DNA from: Pithys albifrons albifrons
Lineage: Eukaryota; Chordata; Aves; Passeriformes; Thamnophilidae
Direction: 5' to 3'
Assembly (NCBI RefSeq): GCF_047495875.1
Contig: NC_092459.1
Coordinates: 43,111,414-43,175,413, forward strand
DNA: 64,000 nucleotides
Shown here: in pieces, positions 12,831 through 24,903 of the stretch
Layout: each line of letters starts with the position of its first letter
Position numbering within the stretch: the first letter of the stretch is position 1
Position numbers and translations under genes: made by a program
The notes under the pieces: model-generated
Databases searched by the model: none
Seen by the model: only the letters and a program-made list of their open reading frames with translations
What the model was told of the DNA's origin: nothing

Positions 12831-14169
12831 CAGATAACTAGCTAGCGAAATTAACCTCAAAATAAGCAAACAGCAGCAACGCACGCAAATATTTTGCCCA
12901 AGCTGCTACAAAAGTATGGAGTTGGTGTGTCTAAATAAATTTGAAAACTCTGAGTTAATTTTAAGTATCTTTAGCTTTAACGCGAGGGAATTATCCATTA
13001 TAATCTGATAAACATATTACCTAAAGAGATTTGATTCATTTACTTGTTTCTCTCTTACCAGTCGTTAGCTTGTTAGTGATGGTGAGTAGATGATGTATGA
13101 CGGTCTTGCAGTGATGGGACAAAACAGTAGCGTACTACACCAGTTTGTTTACAGACTTGACACTTTATGTAACTGGTCTTGATGTTCTTTTTATATAGGC
13201 CATACACAATGCTGTGGGGGGTTTTTTTCCCTGTCTAATGACCTGTTTTAGAATTTCACATCTGGCATGGAAACACTTAATAATTGCAAATACAGAGAAG
13301 TGTCCTGTCATGAATATGTCATTAGATACTAAGAAAATACTTATAGCTAAATTTGGTTGTAGTTCATTTAAATATAGTTGTGTATAGTTTTAGTGTTGTC
13401 TGGATATCACATTGTACTGAAGTGCAATAGTGCATGTTTACTGTTAGATTGATACTTGTGTGCTTTGCTTACAAAACTACAAATTATTTATTTTTTGAAA
13501 CACAAAAAAAATCCTCTTAATGCTACAGAGGAGATAATGTAGACAAAATTTTTTTGAAAATTATTTATAAGATCTGAAACAAAAGCTATAATTCTTTAAA
13601 GGATGATTCTCCCCTCTTTTGTATAAACAATAAGAATCAATATTGAATTAAATTATGACCTTAATTATTAATATGCCAGGAAGTCAAGTTTCCTTTGCTG
13701 TAGTCAAATGAATTGTGTATGTAATGGCAAAAATAATGATTACGGGTGATGTTGGTCTTATGCAGTGGTTACAAAAAATGGAGCTGTACTAGAAACTGCC
13801 TGTGTGTGTATGACAAAGACAACTGCCTTCTACTGTCATTATTTTAAAATACATTCTGTAAATGGCGTGTGCTGCTGTCTCAGTTTTATCAAAACTTTTT
13901 TCTTTTTTTTTTAATCTGAAAATGTATTAGCTGTCATGTATCCAGAATTTCATGAGAGGGAAAATGGTGATAAGTGAATGGAGGAGGAAACCCCAAGCGC
14001 TCTCCCTCCTAGGCCTGCACAGCTGCAGTCTAGGCCATTCGCAGGATGCAGCTGTAGGTCACGCACAGCGTTTCACGTAGAATCCCCATGCACAGAAGTG
14101 AATTTTGAATCCCAAGCGATTAAACTATTTGTTCCTCCTGTTTTCCTGATGTGTAACTCCGTGGCAGCG
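12831..14169. other. AT-rich DNA between CpG-rich patches, nothing recognised
   Basis: Composition returns to AT-rich immediately after the island. No exon, RNA gene or repeat family was identified, only short T and A runs (for example 13903-13912). Confidence 0.5.
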
Positions 14170-14545
14170 TTTTGTTGGCCTCGCAGCCGGAGCGCGCGGT
14201 GCGCAGGACGCTCCCGGGGCGGACGGACCCGGGCGAGCCACGGCGATCGCTCCGAGCAGGGCGCTTTCCCAAGGTACCATGTTCCCCTGGGCGGGGAGCC
14301 GAGCCCCCTGCGGGGCTCGGCGGGGGTGGTGGAGCGGGCCGAGAGGTCCCGGCCGAGCAGCACGGTGACCCCGGGACTGGCGGGCACGGCCCGGCCCCTC
14401 CTCCGCGGGCGTGGCGCTGTCCGTGGTGCTGAACCCCGCGGCCATGTTATTCCCGGCGCAGACCTGCCCGTCCCGTCCCGTACTGGGGCCGCCTGTGGGG
14501 CTCTCAGTGCCTCAGCACGGGCGGGTCACGGCAGTGGAGTGCTCC
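14170..14545. promoter_or_regulatory. Small CpG-rich patch
   Basis: Roughly 375 bases dense in CpG (for example around 14189-14260 and 14285-14440) stand in AT-rich flanks. Overlapping frames exist on both strands (up to 242 codons on +), but none resembles a known protein. It may be an enhancer-like or minor promoter element. No TATA box or clear start-site motif was found. Confidence 0.5.
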
Positions 14546-17500
14546 CACCACGGCCTTTATGTGATACACTGTATGGTTCCGGTATCGAATACTGGCAGCA
14601 AAATCAATGGCAAATACTACAGTGCTTTCTCCTTCCGAACACGAGCCCTCCCAGCAACGCAGATTTTTTTGCAACCAGTTTGGGAAGCGTAACGTTACCT
14701 ATATGAAATGGAAGTGCGGCTGAAACCAGCAACTTGACAGGAATTTGGCATTTGCTATTTTTAACCACAGGTTTGGTTTATGAAAGGACATTCTGAAAGC
14801 GAATATCAAAACAGTGTGTCATCAGTGAGAACAAAATAACCACTCACGGTACAAGGAAGGTTCAGGAAAAAAGCAGATATCCTTTAGCAGCAATGCAGAC
14901 ACAGGCGTGAGGTTTTCTCCTTTCTTCCTCTCTTTAAGGAAAAACCAGTTAAATTTCAAAAAGTGTGCAATGTAGTATATTACTTTTTCTAAATTCACTT
15001 TAAGGTGATTCAGCCTCTCTAGTACATGAAAAAATAAAAAGGTCTTTTTTCCTCTCAGAAACAAGTGTTCATTTTCTATAATTGCACACGGGTGTTTTGA
15101 ATGCAGTTGCACAGCAAAAAGCAAGGATGCTCCTCTGGTGTGATGAGTAGAGGCTAAAAAACAAGACAAAACCAACATGATGTGTTTCATATGGGAGGAT
15201 AACACTTTTAAAAATATACATTCTGCTTCTAAAAATAGAATGTATTGATATGCAGGGTCTTCAAGTTAAAGGTCAGAGGTGACAAATGGGGACACAGGTC
15301 ATGCAGCTCATTTTCAAGCAATCAGTTTCTAGTTTTTTCATGGTTGAACAAAAGCTTAATTATACAGAAAAATGAGGACTGTAATATTTAACTAGTCAAT
15401 TTGAACAGAGAAAGAGATGTAGTTTTACACAATTCCCTATTTTCTTGAATGTAGCTTTATTATGGAATTATTTGTTCTACTGTTACTGATACAAAAATAA
15501 GTCTGTCTTAAATTTAAACATTTAAATACATTTCTTTAGTTAATTAAAAACTGCAATCTGTATTTAGTGTCAGTACTTGGGAAATAAGAGGAGTGTGTAG
15601 CCATTTTCATTTGTCACTGGTTTTAGAAAAAAAATCTATCCTGGTCATACATATTTCAGTAAAGTTAAACTGCCAGGTCTATTCATTTTGACGTTTGTGC
15701 ATATACTTATTATTTCTGGCAAAGTACTTTCCCAAAATCCTACTTCCAGTCTGCAGCATTCTGTGTGTCCATGTGCAGTAATTATACGGACCTAAACCCT
15801 CACTGTTTAACTCAAATGTGTGTGTGATTATCATTCTATTATATGCTGTGTCTAAGATTCAGGGTTCTTAACAATTTGAGAGAAGTGGTTTAATGTTTAT
15901 ATTATTAATATCACATTTAGACTAAACCAAGCTTTCACAAATATTCTAGAGGTGCGTTACAAATATTCTATAGGTTGCATTTGATTTAGACCACCTGCAG
16001 AAATGCAGTACTTAAGGCTGACTCCCAGAAAGTAAACTGTTAAAATTTATACACTCACTAATAATTTTGTATCACATATTAGGTTTTTGCTTTTCTTTCA
16101 GATACTGTATCTCCTGTACCTACTTCAACTACTGATGTGTGCACTGATTTTAGAGATTGTGAAATTTTAGTTATGTATCACTGATGCTCCTCTTTACTTT
16201 TTTTTTCCCCCTGGTTTGAATTAATGACCTGCCTCCACTAAAGTTTATAAAAAATGACCATTGCATTACTTCATTTATTTGGTTGTTTTAAACAGTGACT
16301 CAGTCAGAAGGCATGACATACAGGACTGATGCCCACTCCAGCTGAAATGAGAAAGATGTGTCCTGTACTATCCATACTTCTAGGAAAGTGAATATTGGTG
16401 TTTAAAATACAGACAAACTTACCTGCTGTTTAACTTCTATAATGTCTGATTGGATTATTTTAATGGACAATATCCATATCAGCATTTGATAAGCATGCTA
16501 AAATAAAAATGATAAAAAATCAGCCTTTATTAGTGTTTCAAAGTAAAAAATTCAGTGACAAAAGCACCCAACCAAAATGATGAAAGAAGATTCTGTGTTT
16601 TTTAGGTAAATAGCACATGCAAATAAAACAAGAATTCTGTGCAAAGGAAAAGATGTGAAAGGTGTGTCAATTCTATCAAAACAAATGCCAATGTAAAACA
16701 TCTCATAGAGGTCTGAACAAACCAGTTCAGTTGCTATAAAAGCAAATAAAAATTATGTATTTTTAAAAATGTGTAGTACCATCAGTTTTGAGGGAATAAT
16801 GTAGTATCTTTATACTGAATGTGAACAATATGCATTCGATTTAGTGTAATCAGGATCAATGGGAAAAACCACATTTTTCTTTAAATGAAAGACTTCAATT
16901 CAGCTTGTTGTCATAATGTCTCGTCTCTTTCTTTATTTGGCCTTTAACATGTATGTTTTCAGGAGTTCATTTGGCATTGTTTCGTTTGCAAATAGTTATC
17001 AAATGGGGAAATAAAATCTTTCTCTCTGTAGTTTCTCTTAGAAATAAACAATTACATTATCAATCAATGATCAAACTCTGAAAAATATGTTGATCTATCT
17101 ATGATTTGAGAATTGTAGCTTTTAAAGTAGGGGTTTTTTTCCTTACAAGGTACTGATACTAATTCATTTTAAAAATACAAAGAAAAATCCATTTGAAAAC
17201 ACATAATAAGACCACAAAGTAGTTTTCTCATAGTTTCGTTTGCTCAGTGTGTGGCAATTTCAACGTGCGCTCGCTATCAGTAAACTGGGAACAAAATATT
17301 TTAAATATGAAGGAAGTAGAAAAACAGTAGTAGAGGGTGATGTGTTCCATTTTTAAATCGTGTATTTAAAAGAATTAGTTTTAAATCACAAAATATTGTT
17401 TGAACCATAGTTGTTTTCCATTGCTTTTTAGTTAAATAATTATGAGAGTTGTTTAATATATGTATATTCAAATGCAGACTATAAGAAACTCTAGATTTTA

Positions 17501-20500
17501 GTAAATCAAATACACTAAAAACAAGAATTATAAATAATTTTAGTCCTTAAAACACAAAAAAACCCTTGTTCAGCATATTCCTTTAGTATGTATTATTAAA
17601 GTTTTAAACTAAATAGATCCTAATTAATTTTAATGCTAAAGCAATTGTCAATATAATAATAGCATTTGATTTCGAGGAAAAACTCTGATCCTATAGTTAT
17701 CAGGCTTTCATTGGCTCCTACTCAGCTATGGTGGAGTTTATTACTCCTTTTTATTGCCTAAAACAATCAGATTCGTAACAATGGTGGAAGCACATTTTAC
17801 TTTTCTTCTTTTTTCCTTTTCCCGCTGTAGTCAAATGACATTTTTACACATAATTTAAAGGTGCATAACTGGATGTTTGGTCTCCAAAAATGTGTATTTC
17901 CTTTCTTAAAACTAATAAATGCATACACTGTTTTTATTTGGGGGAGGAGGGGGGAAAGCATACCTGGGCTATTGTCTAGCTGTTTTATTTACTTAGAGCT
18001 GTAACTACCTTCCTTCAATTCAGTGACAAAAGTGAGTAAACTTAGCAAAGAAAGACTAAATTTTAATTTGGTAGTTGTTCAATTAATTCTCTTCAGTCAG
18101 CATTTTTTCAATAGTTTGTCATCTTGTAGACACTTGCTTTCATCTTCACTTGCTAGAAAAATTAAGTAATGATATGAAAACAGAAGTATGGAAGAAAAGG
18201 AAAGTAAATTATGGCTAGACTAAGAATAAAATTGTGAGAACTTTCAGCTTCTTCCCCAGTGTAATTACATGTTGATACTTGAGTATACTTTTTCAGGAAA
18301 TTTAATTTTTCTTACACATTTTAAATTATATTTTACTGAATGAAATGAAAAGGAAAAAATAGTTTTAAACATCTCAGGAAGGCATCCATTATTTAGAATT
18401 GAGGAATCCATGTAAAACAAGTTAATTCAGAGTGCAAGACAACACTCATTTGTGATTTTTGAAATTAAAATACTGTGTGCATCAAGAACTGCAAATGAGA
18501 ATATGATTTTTACTGACTGGTTCAAATTATAGACAGTGAAGTTTGTTGATTACAAAATGCAATTTCTCAGTTAATATATTGACTAGTATGTGTGTGTATA
18601 TATATATTAAAAGCTGATGTGTGCTTGGGTTCTGTACAAAAGTTTAAATTTGGTGTATACTTTGCAGCATTCATCCATTTAAGTCTTTACTCCTGATGAG
18701 TTAACTAAAAGAGATCCTTTTAACATTGAGATGTTTTCCCCTATTCGTTTTCATCACTATCTTACTTGTTTGTTATAAAATAAAGTATTGGTGGGTTTTG
18801 TTTTCTAGTTTTCCTGCACTTTGATCATACTTAAAGGATCCACCATTCTTTAAAAAATACTGCGGACTTTACTCTGTTGAAGAAATCACTCCCCTGCCCA
18901 CCACTAACTTTGAAGGAAACAGGTTTAACGTCTGAATTTTTTTTCAACTTAGTTTTGGAGGAAAGCATATAACTTACCTAAGTGGAGTAACTAGATATGT
19001 CTGCTTTATTTTCTTCCAAGCAAATTATATTTCTAAATCCTTTGGTAGCAAACTTGCTTAAACTAATGAATTCAAAGCTATCCGTATCTAAGAGAATTAT
19101 TTCTAAATATATATAAACTTGCTGTTATTTTTCATTGACCAATAAGTTGTCAAAAATACACACCATAAGCTGTTAGATAAGTTGAATGTACAGAATGTAC
19201 TACCTGTATGGGAAGGTGGATTACCTTTGTTGGGGGTCTGAGTGTGCCTTTAGCTGATAGTGCACTTTTCATTGTATTTCCTATCCAATGTTTCCATATG
19301 GTGTTCTGTTGCATTATTTTTTGTACCTAGTGTTACAATATCCTTCCCCATACTGTGAATGCCTAGTTAAAATGAGGGTTGCTTTCAAAGGAAGGGACTT
19401 TTTCTCTAAAAACATCTTGCTGTCTAGTACACAATTCCTAAACAGCATTTATTTACTTATTTGCAGTTACCAAGTTCATTTAAATGCCAAGATAGTTTCA
19501 CAACTAAAATGCCAAAGTATTTTTCTAGTTTGTGCAGCATAAGGAGGCACAGGAGAGTTCACCATGAGCTGTTTCAGAGCCCAAACCTGCTTCCATTTAA
19601 ATGGAATATACCTCTTTCAGTAGGATGCAGTAAAATACATGCCAAAATAGTTTCTTATTTACAGGAGTTAATGGAAGTGAAATGCCCAGGCTTTTCTACA
19701 GTAATCTCCTTTATACCAAGTTTTGGGTATCAGGAAGCTTTTTGTAATAGCTATGAAAAAATTAGATTTCCTTTTTTCTGCTTCATAATGTGTTATGTTT
19801 ATTTGACCCTCTAAAGTATGTGATGCTTACAAATGTGTTATGAAAATGGCAATACTAGAAACAAGAATTACTTGTACTGTTTTCTGCTACAATTTTTAAG
19901 AACTGTACTTTCCTGCTTGTAGTCCTGACACCACTCCCCCAAATACTTATTTTTAATCCCTTCGTAAACTGAAGCAGGCTACGTGCCAAAGACAAGAACA
20001 GATCCTTTACTCTATGCTTGCATATTTCATTATGTTGCATAAATAATGCAAGTAAATCTGAAAGACACAAAAGCCACATAGCCACAGGTTGGCAGAACAA
20101 AGCAGCAGATAAAAGAGATTGGACTTCAGTGCCTGAAGGTGTAAAAGCAGAGCTAGGTTTAATACAAGGCAAAAGTCCACACAATTCCAGTGGAAAACTT
20201 AGTTACTACAAAAGAAGAGGAACTGAATCAGCTTGCCAGTGTTGTTGCACTGAAAAGAAGGATTCTTCCACACCATTTTGTGTTTTCTAGTGTTGAAATG
20301 ATTGAAGATAACTGACTATAGGGGAAAAGAAGAGAGAAATAAGGTTCCCATTTGACTTCGGGCATTCTTAATTTGCTCACTCCTTTAGCAGGATTTTTTT
20401 TTTTAAGAAAGAGAGTAACTGTCTGGATGTGCTCTTAAACTGAGAAAAAAAGACAAAACCCAGATTTCTCTGAAAGAGTAGAGAACTGGGATTATATCTA

Positions 20501-21929
20501 AACAGGTTGATACTGCAATTCCTTGTTTGGCTTTGATGGGGTTTAGTTAAAATAGATTATTCAAAAACACAGTAGAGGGTGACAAGAGGACAGGCTTGTG
20601 GCAGGTGAGTTCGTGCATGCTCCTATCTATTAATCTTTCATTTGTTAAACAAACTGGATGGCCAAAGTGACAAACTTTATCCAAAACCAAGGTATTTGCC
20701 TTCATGCTTCCTGCCATCTGCAGTGGTTTTTTTCTGAATTATACTTTTATTGGCATTCTACAAAATTAGCCAGGTCTTTCTCAACTAGAGCAAAGGTACA
20801 CCTTCAGTCAAGCTACACATCTGTATTTGTATCACTGATTGGTTTTGTTCAGATTGAGATTTAGGATTTAATATCATTACATATTATGGTATGCAGTTTT
20901 ACCACTGATATGATTGAAAGCATTTTTCTGTTGAGATTCATAAATTGGCATTGAGTTACAATTTTGATCATTAAAGAATCCTGGAGAATTATTTTTATTG
21001 TATTTTTAAAAATCATATACAAAGTATGACTTGATTGCATAATATGTACAATTTAAGCATAGTAAAAGAAAACTCACTAGTTCTTAGGTTTCCTATTGCA
21101 ATTAATTATTGAGAAAGGAAACAAACACCTTTCAATATTCTGCAAATCTGTATCTTTTCCCTCTGTTGTCATCAACTGCATAGCTTTCATAAGAGACCAA
21201 TGAAAGGGGCAATGCCTTTACTGGTGCTGGGGGCGGGGAAACAAAAGCAGTGGCTGATTTTTTTATATTACACCTTGGTTATCTCATTGTGGTTCTGATG
21301 AACTATGTAAATCTAAAGTAGTAAGTTTATAGGTCACTTTGTAGAGTCAGTGCCCTGGCATTTTATGGCCTCCTAATGAGCCGTTAAACTGGAGGGGAGG
21401 GTAATTAAATATGGTACTTTGGTACAATGTACAGGTACTGACTCCAACTCTCTGATTTTAGGTTCATCAGAAGACGATGAGGTCATTCAAGAAGGTCTCC
21501 TCAGGCTCAGGTCAGTCTTCTCTGTAGCGTCTTACATGGCTGACTGTGTATCTGTGAAACTGAGCTACTGCAGCACTTCTATCCCGCTGACTTTGACGAA
21601 CACAAGTATTGGGTGGTAGGGGGAAGACTCGTTAAGTTCGTGCACAGGCTTCAGAGTTCTTGATGCAGTTTGATGCAGTTCTGTAAGACAAATAAACAAT
21701 TACATAAGAAAAATTTATTTACAGTAGCCCCACCTCAGATACCTGTCTCAAATTATGGGACCCACGGGTTTATATGAGCGCTGCACGATCCCACTGCAGC
21801 AGACATACCACTGGGCGCACACACCTCAATGGCTGACTAACATTTATACTTCTCGAGTTACTGTCGTGCCGCTGCCACGTTACCGCCACGCAGCCCCCTC
21901 CCATCGCGACGCCTCAGCAGTGCCGCCCG
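14546..21929. other. Long AT-rich non-coding stretch
   Basis: More than 7 kb, strongly AT-rich between about 14800 and 21300. The longest frames (127 codons on - at 14822-15205; 117 codons on + at 19461-19814) have no recognisable domain. A short TG/TA microsatellite lies at about 18588-18608. Near 21659-21679 the unit TTGATGCAG is directly repeated. I see no gene or intact transposon. Confidence 0.5.
18588..18608. repeat. Short (TG)n(TA)n microsatellite
   Basis: A few TG dinucleotides are followed by a run of TA dinucleotides. It is a simple-sequence repeat with no coding potential. Confidence 0.75.
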
Positions 21930-22110
21930 CCCTTCCAGTCCCCCTGTCCGTCCAGCCCCCTGCACTTCAGTCTCCCTGCCCTTCCAGTCCCCCTGTCCGT
22001 CCAGCCCCCTGCCCTTCCAGTCCCCCTGTCCATCCAGTCCCCTGACCTTCCAGTCCCCGTGTCCATCCAGTCCCCCTGCCCTTCCAGTCTCCCAGTCTGT
22101 CCAGCGCCCG
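21930..22110. repeat. C/T-rich minisatellite, ~33-bp unit made of two ~16-17-bp halves
   Basis: Copies of a unit beginning CCCTTCCAGTCCCCCTG and continuing TCCGTCCAGCCCCCTG follow one another about five and a half times with point differences. One copy is reduced to a single half unit (21963-21978). The two halves resemble each other, so the 33-base unit probably arose by duplication of a shorter one. Frames through it give repetitive Pro/Ser/Val peptides that are artefacts of the repeat. It marks the left edge of the second CpG-rich region. Confidence 0.9.
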
Positions 22111-24010
22111 CCGTACCCGCTCGGGGAGGCGCATGCGCGGGTGGGGGCACGGGGCTTCCTTTGGAGCGGCTCTGGTCGCCCGAGGGACGGACGCGCGTCT
22201 CAGGGATACTCGCGATTCTCCCGGGTCCCTTCTCCCTCCCGTACGGCGGGATGCGCTCCTGGCGCCGCGAGATAGATAGCCTGGGGCGGGCGTTTCCTGA
22301 GAGCTGCGGCGGGAGGAGCTGCCCGTGTTACCGCCGGACTGGCCCAGACGAGAGCGCTTGGGCAGTTACCCTTCGGGGAGGATGCGCTCCCTGCTGAGAT
22401 ACGTACACCAAGCCCGGGGAGGCTGTCCCGGGTGAGGAGAGAGCTGAGGCATAAGTGCCCGATGCTAAAACCCGCCCGCTCATCGTCCTGCGCCTACCCC
22501 CCGAAAGTCGAAGCCGTGAAACCGGCCCGTGCTGCCGGTCCCTCCGCGACCGGCCAGCCTTCCCTGCGGGGGGGCGTCAGCCTTGTCAGACGGTCGTCCG
22601 TGACGGCTGGCCAGAGCCTCCTTAAATCCGTCAGGGAAGCGGCTGCTATCAGTTGCAAATCCGCAGCTGAGAGGCGGTTAATGTACGTGAGACCACATCC
22701 TGTATCCGAGCGCTCCGAGTGAGTCCCCCCAGCGTCCTTCTGCCCGCGGATCATTCGCGGGATCACAACAATTCCCAGTATTTTGTGAGTCTCCCTAGCA
22801 AACCGCCGGCATTGCCCGCAGAGATCCACGGACGGCAGAGTGGACCTGTGAGCCGCGTTTCGTTTCAACAAAAAATGTCCGTAAAGCTCGTGTTTGAAAG
22901 CGCGCTCCAGCCGTCAGTTCGAGCAGGGCCGCCTGCGAACGGCGACGCGATCCGTCAGCGAGGGCGCCCCGTTCCCGTAAGGGAGCAGAGGCGGGCTCCG
23001 GGGAGTCGTGCGCGCCCGTCTTAGGTGTGACGGGAGAGGAGCGCTGGGATAGCCAAAGAAACGTGCTCCGCTCCAGCGGCGGGCGGGGGCGAAGGCAGAG
23101 AGGCGCCTGCTGAGCTCTGAAACATTTCCCGAAAAGAGCTGAACGGTCCAAAGGCGCCGCTATAAAACCCGTAACTTCATACCCCGCCCGCAGTCACACG
23201 TCGAGCAAAATCCGTCCCTGGTCGACCCGAGCCGTGGGCAGCGGCTCAGTTGGGTCGACGCTGTACTTTGTTAAAAGAAAAAAAAAACACACGTATTTTC
23301 TAATAATAATTCGAGGGATTAATATGGCGAGTATTAAGACTGGCCAGGGCAAAGCGGGAAGCTGGCAGTGTCTTGAGCATGTCCGACCCAGCTCTCCCAG
23401 AGTGGCGGAAAGGCATGCCGCCACGTCCCCGCTGGGAAAGAGCCGCATTTTCTTCAAGTGTTAAGCAAAAACCCAGGGGCAAAGCCCGGCGCGATGGGAG
23501 GCTTATGGGGACAGACCGGCTGCCTCCGGGGCGCTGACCGAGTGCGGCCGCTGGACGCCGGAGCCCCAGCGCCCGACGTTCGCCCTCCAGGGGCGCCCCA
23601 GCGAGCGAGGAGCGAAGCAAGCGGCCTGACCTGCCCCCGAGCGGTACGGCCCCTGCCGGCAGGGCAGCCCGCCGGGCCGCTGGCAACCCTCGCCCGGGCG
23701 CTGCACGTCGGCGGAAAGGGAAGGCGGCTTTGGCGCTCACACTGTAGGTGAGAAGGTTTTGGCGGGAACAGCTCAGCACCAACACAGAGTCCTGGCTGTA
23801 GGGAGCGGAGGGAAAGGTGCCTCTCAACCCCCGCGCTAGGAAGAGCCGGTTTCGATAGAAACCGTGTAAGAAACAGGACGGGCATCTTACTGCGTCCAAC
23901 ATCGGCGGGGCGGCGCCGAGCAGCCAACCCCGAGTAGTGTAAGAAAGGGGGCAGGAGCGCCTCGGCGCCGTCCCTGCCCATCCTGCCTGGCCGTCGGCAA
24001 GGAGCGCTGG
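22111..24010. promoter_or_regulatory. Second CpG-rich region upstream of LIN28B
   Basis: Nearly 2 kb of CpG-rich sequence ends about 3.3 kb before the LIN28B start codon. It includes a GC box and TATA box (23081-23167, listed separately) and several overlapping frames on both strands of up to 263 codons that resemble no known protein. Its position just upstream of LIN28B suggests a promoter, possibly for a LIN28B transcript with a non-coding first exon or for a divergent non-coding RNA. Confidence 0.65.
23081..23167 (+). promoter_or_regulatory. Candidate core promoter: GC box and TATA box
   Basis: An Sp1-type GC box GGGCGGGGGC at 23081-23090 is followed by TATAAAA at 23161-23167. A start site would be expected about 30 bases on, near 23190-23200. 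Downstream, CTGTAG|GTGAGA at 23742-23753 makes a good splice donor, so a first exon of about 23190-23747 is plausible. Motifs this short occur by chance, and transcript evidence is lacking. Confidence 0.4.
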
Positions 24011-24589
24011 CTGCACTTTGAAATAGGAAGTGGTGGCAGCATCCCGAGCTCTGCTTTCAAGTGTAAAATATGCGTTTTGTTTCAAATGCACGCGGCTCCG
24101 TCGTTTGTTTGGATTTTTTTCCCCCTTTCTTTTGAGTTTGCTTTTTATTTTTGAGGTGGGGGTCTTTGTGCGGAGGAGAATGGTGCTTGTTTGGTTTATG
24201 GGGGTTTTTTTTGTTTATTTTTTTCTTTTGTTCTGTTTTGTTTTGTGGAATAGAAGAAACTGAAGTTAGGACTTTAAAAGTTTTAGGAAGGTGACAAATG
24301 GGAAATCCAACACCTCTGCTTTTGGTTACATAGTTTCAAGTGACCTCTTGCTGTGCATGTGGGAATACAATGATTCCAGGTTCCTCTAATTGTTTTAACC
24401 AAAATTAGCATCTATTTAGCGAAAAGTAAGGATAGAAATATTTTTTAAATATGTAAACTGCTGCAATTAGATTAATTTTTCCAGGAACTGGCTTGTTCTG
24501 TAGAGTTTTTTCACTGTTTATCCTCTTCCTCCCCTTCTTTGCGAATGAATTTTGGAAGAGTGTTAGAAGATTGGGTTTTTTTTAAAGTT

Positions 24590-24625
24590 CTCTCCTTTTT
24601 TCTTTTCTTTTCTTTTTTTTTTTTC
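24590..24625. repeat. T/C-rich simple repeat (TTTTC-like)
   Basis: Runs of T with interspersed C, including several TTTTC units, precede the possible splice acceptor at 24692-24693. It could contribute a polypyrimidine tract but may simply be low-complexity sequence. Confidence 0.7.
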
Positions 24626-24696
24626 CGGAGAGTTCCCAGCTGGCAACAGCTCTCTACCTTCCACAAAACTTGAAAGGCTGATGTCCCTTGCAGGAA

Positions 24697-24903
24697 ATGA
24701 ATGAGTCGATAACATCTGACACCAGTGACCAGTCCAGTGACCCCAACCTTAATTCCACTAATACTGGAGGCCTGAAAATCTCAGTAAAGACCCATCGCAA
24801 ATCCCAACCTCCCTCCATTTTACAAAATCTTCATTTATTCGGCAACATAAGAAATACTTTGCAACCAGAATATTTAGATTCATTTATTGATGTGGTTTTG
24901 TAA
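24697..24903 (+). other. Orphan 68-codon ORF behind a splice-acceptor-like site
   Basis: An ATG at 24697 opens a 68-residue frame rich in Ser, Thr and Asn (starting MNESITSDTSDQSSD, ending in a hydrophobic/acidic tail SFIDVVL) that stops at TAA 24901-24903. It is preceded at 24686-24693 by CCCTTGCAG, a convincing acceptor, with a T/C-rich stretch further upstream. Inside the frame, ATCTCA|GTAAAG at 24778-24789 looks like a donor, which would define a 90-base exon at 24694-24783. I recognise no domain. Joining that exon to LIN28B exon 2 does not keep the LIN28B frame. It may be a non-coding exon or a chance ORF. Confidence 0.25.
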
